This document shows, in pieces, positions 31,677 to 36,594 of a stretch of DNA of 36,594 nucleotides. The stretch lies in the NCBI GenBank assembly GCA_043812455.1, contig JBDRMB010000034.1, forward strand, positions 1-36,594, written 5' to 3'. How positions within the stretch are numbered: the first letter of the stretch is position 1; each line of letters opens with the position of its first letter. This DNA comes from JABHQR01 sp043812455 (GTDB lineage Archaea > Nanobdellota > Nanobdellia > Woesearchaeales > GW2011-AR9). Below the pieces are notes generated by a model. That model was not told the origin of the DNA. It saw only the letters and a program-made list of their open reading frames with translations, and did not search any database. Position numbers and translations under genes: made by a program.

Positions 31677-32115
31677 GATTAAAAATTTCAAAAAGGAAAA
31701 TATTGGACCTTGTAAATACAAATTCCGTTTAGGTGAAATATTCAAGCATGAAAAAATTGATGTTGTAGAAATAGACAAAGACAAATTTCCAAAATTAAAA
31801 AAATTAAAATTGCCTTATATTCTAAAACCTGGTGAGTATGTAATTGGAAGAACTATTGAAGAATTTGAAACTCCTCTTGATCTCATGTCAATTTATACAG
31901 CTAGTAGTATTTCCATTAGAATAGGTCTAAATATTTCCGTTGGTGGAATTAATGATCCTGGTTACAAAGGAAATGCAATTATGGGAATTCAAAACATTTC
32001 TCAAAACAAGATTAAACTTTTTGAAGGTATGAAACTTATGCACACTGCTTTCCTGGAATTAAAAGGAACTGCAATTCCAGTACAGACTAAATACATGGGA
32101 GGTAGAATCCTATGA
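31675..32115 (+). CDS. dUTPase/dCTP-deaminase-superfamily protein
   Basis: 146 aa beta-barrel protein of the trimeric dUTPase/Dcd superfamily: LKPGEYVIGRTIEEFETPLDLMSIYTASSIS, with TASS where GRSS is usual, RIGLNISVGGINDPGYKGNAIMGIQN (motif 3, with the catalytic Asp in GINDPGYKG), and KLFEGMKLMHTAFLEL. It probably removes phosphate from dUTP or deaminates dCTP; the altered motif 2 leaves activity uncertain. Leaderless ATG about 25 bases from a TATA. Overlaps the following winged-helix gene by four bases. Confidence 0.8.
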   Translation: MIKNFKKENIGPCKYKFRLGEIFKHEKIDVVEIDKDKFPKLKKLKLPYILKPGEYVIGRTIEEFETPLDLMSIYTASSISIRIGLNISVGGINDPGYKGNAIMGIQNISQNKIKLFEGMKLMHTAFLELKGTAIPVQTKYMGGRIL

Positions 32116-32444
32116 GTGTTTTGGCTTATTCGGAATTGTTAAAGCGAATAACTGGTATTGAAGAAAGAAAGCTGGAAGAACCGTTTAAGATTTTGAATAA
32201 GAATAATACTACTCCTACCAGGCTAAAAGCAATAAAAGGTCTTGCTTTGCATGGGCCAATAAGTTTAGGTAAACTTTTGCAAACTATTGGTTTGCCTCGT
32301 GGTGGTGGGAGCTACTTAACTATCAGAAGATATTTTCTTTCATTAGAAAAAGAAGGACTTCTTGAGAAGGAAATTGTTAAAGGTAAAACCATTTGGAAGT
32401 TTAGCGAAGAAGGAGATCTTTTGAAGAAATTTATTTTGAGTTGA
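32112..32444 (+). CDS. Winged-helix DNA-binding protein coupled to the dUTPase-like gene
   Basis: 110 aa. Residues ~38-105 form a winged helix: RLKAIKGLALHGPISLGKLLQTIG, then YLTIRRYFLSLEKEGLLEKEIVKGKTIWKFSEEG. ATGA overlap with the upstream gene. It is the natural candidate to bind the 42-base-spaced heptamers upstream of its own operon. It converges directly on the trmB-like gene: the two stop codons are adjacent. Confidence 0.65.
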   Translation: MSVLAYSELLKRITGIEERKLEEPFKILNKNNTTPTRLKAIKGLALHGPISLGKLLQTIGLPRGGGSYLTIRRYFLSLEKEGLLEKEIVKGKTIWKFSEEGDLLKKFILS

Positions 32445-33194
32445 TCATTCACAACTATCCCACATAAACTGAAAGAACTTTCTGTATCCGTCAGCTAACA
32501 TCTTGCTCTTCAAGACAAACATCAATGGCTCTTCATACAATTCTCCGGGCTTAACACCAACAAAAGTAACTACATAATCTCCAAAAATGTCAACAGCAGT
32601 GGCACTGGAATATTCTTTCGGCAGGAACTTGTAAGGTTTTCCTACTAACTTTAATATTTCTGTCTTCTGTTTTTTAATTTCATGATCAAACAAATGCATG
32701 AACTTAATCCCTTTCTTCTTCCTTTCAACGTCAAACCGTTTCAGGTAATGCTGTAACCTGGGATCAAGCCAGAATGCCTTAGCACCAATGAAATGTACTG
32801 TCTGCTTTTGCTCTAAAATCAACTGAAGATAATTCTTGAAACCTTCCACACCCCTGAAGAAATAAGCTTCAGCGTCAGGCTCTACTGACTTGTACAACTT
32901 CTTCATTTCAGGTAAATATGAATCTAAAGCAGTTTCTTTTTCCTTGATGATCTCTTTTAACCTTTCAGGATCAATAGCTTTAAACTGTTTCTCACCCTTG
33001 ACAAACGTCTCAGAAGCAAGACCTTTCTCAATAAGCTTGTTCAATGAATCATAGACATTCCTTCTATGTACTTTAGATTTGATGGAAATCTTGTTGACAT
33101 TAACTTCCCCCAAATGTAATAAAGCCTCGTAAACCCTGGCTTCATTAAGTGAAAGTCCGACTTTTTGCAGTAATTCCTGATACATTTTACTCAT
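32445..33194 (-). CDS. TrmB-family transcription regulator
   Basis: 249 aa. The N-terminal winged helix (YQELLQKVGLSLNEARVYEALLHLGEVNVNKISIKSKVHRRNVYDSLNKLIEKGL) is followed by a coiled linker (KEIIKEKETALDSYLPEMKKLY) and a C-terminal effector-type domain of about 150 residues (VHFIGAKAFWLDP ... VDIFGDYVVTFVG). TrmB proteins usually sense sugars. The ATG at 33194 has GAGG five bases upstream; the earlier in-frame start lies in the promoter. It faces the three-gene plus-strand operon across a perfect palindrome, its likely operator. Confidence 0.85.
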   Translation of the reverse strand: MSKMYQELLQKVGLSLNEARVYEALLHLGEVNVNKISIKSKVHRRNVYDSLNKLIEKGLASETFVKGEKQFKAIDPERLKEIIKEKETALDSYLPEMKKLYKSVEPDAEAYFFRGVEGFKNYLQLILEQKQTVHFIGAKAFWLDPRLQHYLKRFDVERKKKGIKFMHLFDHEIKKQKTEILKLVGKPYKFLPKEYSSATAVDIFGDYVVTFVGVKPGELYEEPLMFVLKSKMLADGYRKFFQFMWDSCE

Positions 33195-33204
33195 AAATGC
33201 CTCT

Positions 33205-33258
33205 TTTCTTATAAATGTTTTGTTAGGGGTGGTAGTCACCACCCCTAAGATTTATATA
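33205..33258. promoter_or_regulatory. Divergent TATA boxes flanking a perfect 26-base inverted repeat
   Basis: TTAGGGGTGGT (33223-33233) and ACCACCCCTAA (33238-33248) form a perfect inverted repeat with a four-base centre. The minus-strand TATA (CATTTATAAG, about 33207-33217) serves trmB, and the plus-strand TATA (ATTTATATAC, about 33250-33259) serves the gene at 33310. A regulator bound in the middle could act on both promoters. Confidence 0.7.
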
Positions 33259-33309
33259 CTTGCTACTTTAACTACTAGTAAGTAAAAACAAATAAGAGGT
33301 AAATGAAAA

Positions 33310-33570
33310 ATGATACAAAAAACATACATGAAATTCATACAAAAAGTTGAAGGAATTGATAACCCTCCAGTTCAGAGATGTGAGACATTGGAAGGTATAG
33401 TTGATTTTCCAATAGGGCATCAAATTAGTGTAGATAGCTATGATAAATCTCTAAGAAGGGGAGTTTATGAAATTACTTCAAAATATGATAAATTAGCAGT
33501 ACTAGGTGGAGAGCATGAAAGCATCTTTGAACGTTCGTATAACTTAAAATATGCTGGAGGATCAAAATGA
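33310..33570 (+). CDS. Orphan protein, 86 aa (TrmB-linked operon, gene 1)
   Basis: Small soluble protein with no recognised motif. The ATG at 33310 has AAGAGGT about nine bases upstream. Another ATG at 33303 is out of frame and gives only 15 codons. A four-base overlap (ATGA) with the next gene shows coupling. Confidence 0.6.
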   Translation: MIQKTYMKFIQKVEGIDNPPVQRCETLEGIVDFPIGHQISVDSYDKSLRRGVYEITSKYDKLAVLGGEHESIFERSYNLKYAGGSK

Positions 33571-34091
33571 AAATAAACCAAACAGAACAAAAATTAGAAC
33601 TTAGTTACGTTGTAGGTCCTTGTGTTCTTGAAAAAGATGTTGAGGACTTTTTTTATAGACCAGGTAATGAAAAAGTACATTATACAAGAAGGCTTCAAGC
33701 TGTAGCAAGAATAGTTTCTACTACCTCTTTTTGGAAGAGAAATAATCCTGATGCCTCACCACAGCATCTTGGAGAAGTTCTTGTGAAGAAAGATACTATG
33801 GCTGATGGAACTTCTATGTTTGAAAGTGATTCTAGAAAAATTGGAATGCCGGAGGGTGGTGATCCAGATTCTTATAAGAATGATCATATTGAACTTACCG
33901 ATAAAATTGCTGGTCGCTTTAAAGAATCATTTCCAGCTTATGATTCACAAACCAAAATAGAAATTGATTCAGCAGAAATAATGAAATTATCTAATTTTGG
34001 TCATGAAAGAGTTCTTGCTGAACCATACATTGACCAGATTGTTGATAGAACTATAGAAGATGCAAGAAAAATTTTAGGTGAAGTAAAATGA
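33567..34091 (+). CDS. Orphan protein, 174 aa (TrmB-linked operon, gene 2)
   Basis: Soluble protein with two charged helical regions and a loop-rich centre (KDTMADGTSMFESDSRKIGMPEGG). Unrecognised. It overlaps both neighbours by four bases, so the three products are probably made in fixed ratio and may interact. Confidence 0.6.
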   Translation: MKINQTEQKLELSYVVGPCVLEKDVEDFFYRPGNEKVHYTRRLQAVARIVSTTSFWKRNNPDASPQHLGEVLVKKDTMADGTSMFESDSRKIGMPEGGDPDSYKNDHIELTDKIAGRFKESFPAYDSQTKIEIDSAEIMKLSNFGHERVLAEPYIDQIVDRTIEDARKILGEVK

Positions 34092-34441
34092 AACTTACAG
34101 ATAAAATATATTCATTGTTAATGGACGTTGTTGCAGATTGGAATGAATGGATAGTTAGACCTGAAGTAAGACTTGATCTTGTTACACGAGGTCTTTTAGA
34201 TTCAGGTCATACTGCAGATACTAAATTATACAGTTATTTAAGGCAAGGTGTAGACTTTACTGGACCTTCTAAAAATACTGCTATGAGTTTGTATGCTCAT
34301 TTAAACAAATACGCAGTAGGCTCAATAGATGGTTTTGTAGAAGCATTTGCGAATGAGTTTGAAGAAAGGTTACTGGAATGTGATACCAATAACAGCAATC
34401 ATTTGCTCCATGCTCTTTACGAAATTAAAGGAGATAAATGA
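34088..34441 (+). CDS. Orphan protein, 117 aa (TrmB-linked operon, gene 3)
   Basis: Soluble, mostly helical protein without known motifs. Four-base overlap with gene 2. After its stop a ten-codon frame (MMERHLMLW) with a GGAG site precedes a T-run at about 34504-34511 that probably ends the transcript. Confidence 0.6.
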   Translation: MKLTDKIYSLLMDVVADWNEWIVRPEVRLDLVTRGLLDSGHTADTKLYSYLRQGVDFTGPSKNTAMSLYAHLNKYAVGSIDGFVEAFANEFEERLLECDTNNSNHLLHALYEIKGDK

Positions 34442-34568
34442 AATGATGGAAAGACACTTGATGCTGTGGTAGAAGAAGGGGATAAATAACATCTACCTCC
34501 TCTTTTTTTACAAACATCTTCTAACCAAAGGAAATATTTATATGTGTCAGAAGAATAATATCGTATGA

Positions 34569-34844
34569 ATGATATCAGAACACGATATGTTAATGCGTTT
34601 AATGACGTTAAGGAGAATGGTCAAAGTTAATAGTTATCCGGATTGCAAAGCTTTAGTTCTCAGAATTACGTATGACATTGGAAGGTTTTCTAACAAAGAC
34701 TTGAAAAAGGAAATTAAAGGAACTATATTAGACATGGATGCTTTAATTAAAGAAAAGAAAGAGAGCCAAGAACAAATTATGCAAAAGTTAGATCAACACG
34801 CTGAATTGCTTATTAATATTTTTTCTAAACATGGAATAGAATAG
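34569..34844 (+). CDS. Orphan helical protein, 91 aa
   Basis: Basic helical protein with a C-terminal coiled coil (DLKKEIKGTILDMDALIKEKKESQEQIMQKLDQHAELL). TATA AATATTTATATG is at about 34531-34542. An out-of-frame ATG four bases earlier (34565) opens a 21-codon frame and lies closer to the expected transcript start, so expression may be indirect. Confidence 0.5.
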   Translation: MISEHDMLMRLMTLRRMVKVNSYPDCKALVLRITYDIGRFSNKDLKKEIKGTILDMDALIKEKKESQEQIMQKLDQHAELLINIFSKHGIE

Positions 34845-34859
34845 ATTTCATGAAGGGCA

Positions 34860-35510
34860 CTAAGAATTATCTATAAAGTGTGCTTCCCAAACATCGCGAG
34901 TACCATCATATAATATTTCTTTGGTTTGAATCTTTGATAGTGGTATCCCTAACGTGTCAATTAACATACTTCTAAATCTTCCGTCTGGCTCAGGTCTTGC
35001 AAATCTAACGATATGATCTGCAACTTGTAAAAATCCGCGATAAGCATTTACCTCGGCAGTATCAAACCGTTCCCATAAATTAGTCCAATCATCATCAGAA
35101 CATGGCTTCTCTCCTCTTCTATACTGCCACATTAATTCTGTATCTCTTCCATTTCCATCAATTAAAACATTTTGAAGAACGATAACATTAGCATGATCAA
35201 TCATATTTGGCAACTCAACAGCATTCCCACTCAATAATTCAAGATTTGTGGCACTACCCATGTCTCTTGCCATTCCATACCATCCCTGCATTCTTGCATG
35301 ATCTTCTGGAAAATTAACTGAATAAAATTTTCTGCAATGAGGAGACAAAGCAGCTGCTAATCTTAATTGAACATCTGAGCCAACTTCAACAACAGTCTTA
35401 GCATCTTTCTCTTTTAGAAATTGAGCCATATGTTCATAAAATGTTTCTTCAACTGAACTACTTCTCTGAAGTTTGCTCATTTTACCACTTGAGCCGTAAG
35501 TTATTACCAT
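34860..35510 (-). CDS. Methyltransferase-like Rossmann protein
   Basis: 216 aa. KTVVEVGSDVQLRLAAAL resembles SAM motif I (with GSD instead of GxG), and ANVIVLQNVLIDGN fits motif IV. SAM binding is therefore possible but unproven. Starts at 35510 or at the ATG at 35480 (GGT upstream); TATA TTATATAAT is at about 35552-35560. Unrecognised family. Confidence 0.55.
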   Translation of the reverse strand: MVITYGSSGKMSKLQRSSSVEETFYEHMAQFLKEKDAKTVVEVGSDVQLRLAAALSPHCRKFYSVNFPEDHARMQGWYGMARDMGSATNLELLSGNAVELPNMIDHANVIVLQNVLIDGNGRDTELMWQYRRGEKPCSDDDWTNLWERFDTAEVNAYRGFLQVADHIVRFARPEPDGRFRSMLIDTLGIPLSKIQTKEILYDGTRDVWEAHFIDNS

Positions 35511-35582
35511 GTGATTATTTTTTAATCAGTTACTTTTAAAAATTTCTAGGGTAGATTATATAATATTTCTTGAGAAAGCAAA

Positions 35583-35876
35583 TCACAATCTCATCCGAAG
35601 TCCCTGCCAACCACGATGACCGGTTACTGGTTCCCTTTTACCATCTGGTCCGATTTTAATTAAATAAGTAGATTTTGGATCATCTTCGCCAACTATTTCA
35701 GCAAGAGCATCTGCTGCTTCTAAAGGACTGGTTCCAAGCCCATAATCCCTAGTTCTAACATTTATCGCAACACATTGGCCTTCATGCTCTTTAAATTTAT
35801 CAACCAAACTATCATATATTTGATGTCCTAATGAATATATATCATTCAATTGTTCAGGATTATTTTCATCTGCCAT
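35583..35876 (-). CDS. Orphan acidic protein, 97 aa
   Basis: Soluble, acidic N-terminal half and basic C terminus (GHRGWQGLRMRL). No motif recognised. It stands on the minus strand with its own short promoter region facing the Nudix gene. Confidence 0.5.
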   Translation of the reverse strand: MADENNPEQLNDIYSLGHQIYDSLVDKFKEHEGQCVAINVRTRDYGLGTSPLEAADALAEIVGEDDPKSTYLIKIGPDGKREPVTGHRGWQGLRMRL

Positions 35877-35922
35877 AATAAATCTTAGAAGAAGAGTTCT
35901 ATATAAATTTTATCTGAAAGAA

Positions 35923-35939
35923 TGCCCAGATAGGGCATA
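35923..35939. repeat. ATGCCC/GGGCAT perfect hairpin
   Basis: Loop AGATA; lies between divergent genes, and the right arm is in TAGGGCATAG (35932-35941), identical to 16989-16998 and 27472-27481. Confidence 0.5.
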
Positions 35940-35993
35940 GGTATGATGCAGGGAGAAAGATATAAATAATTACTCATTTATTATTATTATTTT

Positions 35994-36416
35994 ATGGGGG
36001 AAGTTATAATTGTTGGTGCACTGATTTATGATAATTCTAACAGATTATTTCTTATGACTTCTCCTAAGTGGGATGGTTATGGACTACCTGGAGGAAAACC
36101 AAAACAAAATGAGTCTGAGGAAGATACAGTAAGAAGAGAAGTTAGAGAAGAAATTGGAATTGAATTAACTGATTTAGTAAAAGCAGAAGAAATAGTCTTA
36201 CCACCAACAGATAAAATTGATGGTGCTACAACATTTATTGTTAAACCATACTTTGCAAAGGCATTGACAATCGAAATTAGAACAAATAATGAAGTAGCTA
36301 AATATGGTTGGTATACAGTTGAAGAAGCATTACAACTTTCCCTATTAAGTCCAATAAGGAAGACTGTGGAAGCATACAGTCGACTTCTTTCTCCCTCAAA
36401 CATTTCAAAGCCCTGA
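35994..36416 (+). CDS. Nudix hydrolase
   Basis: 140 aa. Full Nudix box GGKPKQNESEEDTVRREVREEIGI (G-x5-E-x7-REVREEIG), which binds metal and cleaves nucleoside-diphosphate-linked substrates. The core is close to MutT-type enzymes, preceded by LPGG. Substrate unknown (oxidised nucleotides or NDP-sugars are typical). The ATG lies about 20 bases after an AT-rich TATA-like stretch. The stop codon lies inside a GCCC/GGGC hairpin. Confidence 0.9.
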   Translation: MGEVIIVGALIYDNSNRLFLMTSPKWDGYGLPGGKPKQNESEEDTVRREVREEIGIELTDLVKAEEIVLPPTDKIDGATTFIVKPYFAKALTIEIRTNNEVAKYGWYTVEEALQLSLLSPIRKTVEAYSRLLSPSNISKP

Positions 36417-36423
36417 GAAGGGC
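36410..36423 (+). terminator. GCCC/GGGC hairpin over the Nudix stop codon
   Basis: GCCC (36410-36413) pairs with GGGC (36420-36423), loop TGAGAA; another member of the GGGCA hairpin group and a possible terminator. Confidence 0.45.
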
Positions 36424-36594
36424 ATAACTCTCTTAAACATAATCCTTTGATTCTGCTCTGTCGGACAACTCTTAACTGAATTTTTAATATCCTGATTATT
36501 TTCTCCACATTTAATTTAAAACTTCAAATCTTAGTAATTAAAGAGAGTTTATTCTCTTATTAGCGTATTTTTTCATACGCTCATAATTAATGAA
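36417..36594. other. Non-coding right edge with two adjacent hairpins
   Basis: No gene is seen. AAGAGA/TCTCTT (36541-36558) and GCGTAT/ATACGC (36563-36580) form two neighbouring stem-loops in an AT-rich context close to the edge, perhaps the end of a transcript or an RNA continuing outside. Confidence 0.4.

Noticed and set aside
1..36594. CRISPR array, rRNA genes or phage structural genes
   Set aside because: No regularly spaced 25-40-base direct repeats, no rRNA-like stretches and no capsid, terminase or portal motifs were seen.

Overview
The window reads as a low-GC archaeal chromosome, most likely a DPANN-type lineage (Woesearchaeota/Pacearchaeota-like; this placement is my inference). 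Archaeal marks are TATA boxes about 25 bases upstream of many starts with very short or no leaders, intron-containing tRNA genes without encoded CCA, a tandem Lrp-type regulator, a TrmB-type regulator, a small histone-fold protein, and a K+-independent membrane pyrophosphatase. Several genes look bacterial in origin: a DEAD-box helicase, a class II-type nucleotidyltransferase, a quinone-type dihydroorotate dehydrogenase and, most strikingly, a protein joining sigma-70 region 4 to an RNA polymerase alpha C-terminal domain.

Layout. 1-4.4 kb is accessory: a partial nucleotidyltransferase, 750 bases of non-coding DNA with an attC-like folded repeat and diverged direct repeats, an orphan gene, an IS200-type element, a tyrosine recombinase, and two intron-containing tRNA genes whose 3' ends face the recombinase. 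4.4-11 kb carries HIT, NYN-nuclease, ChaB-like, HAD, histone-fold and small membrane proteins, a pair of coiled-coil proteins and a candidate structured RNA. 11-19.8 kb holds the helicase, the H+-pyrophosphatase, a methyltransferase-like protein, an RGS-rich zinc-ribbon protein and membrane proteins. 19.8-23.2 kb holds pyrD, a lone receiver domain, a thioredoxin-like membrane protein and cytidine deaminase.

23.2-26 kb is one minus-strand operon of five genes containing the sigma/alpha-CTD chimera. 26.3-27.5 kb is a compact three-gene unit that looks like a TumE/TumA-type toxin-antitoxin pair plus a minimal nuclease, with a perfect operator palindrome next to its TATA box. 27.5-36.6 kb has two divergent regulatory hubs: dUTPase-like/winged-helix genes with three identical heptamers exactly 42 bases apart, and TrmB facing a three-gene unknown operon across a perfect 26-base inverted repeat. 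It also has a phosphotransferase, a Nudix hydrolase and several orphan genes.

Recurring regulatory signals stand out. One 14-base palindrome lies at the same distance upstream of two genes 12 kb apart, and a family of ATGCCC/GGGCAT hairpins recurs in intergenic spaces. Many genes are orphans for which I can describe features but not functions. Gene starts were moved to a downstream ATG where an upstream GTG/TTG coincided with the Shine-Dalgarno sequence.
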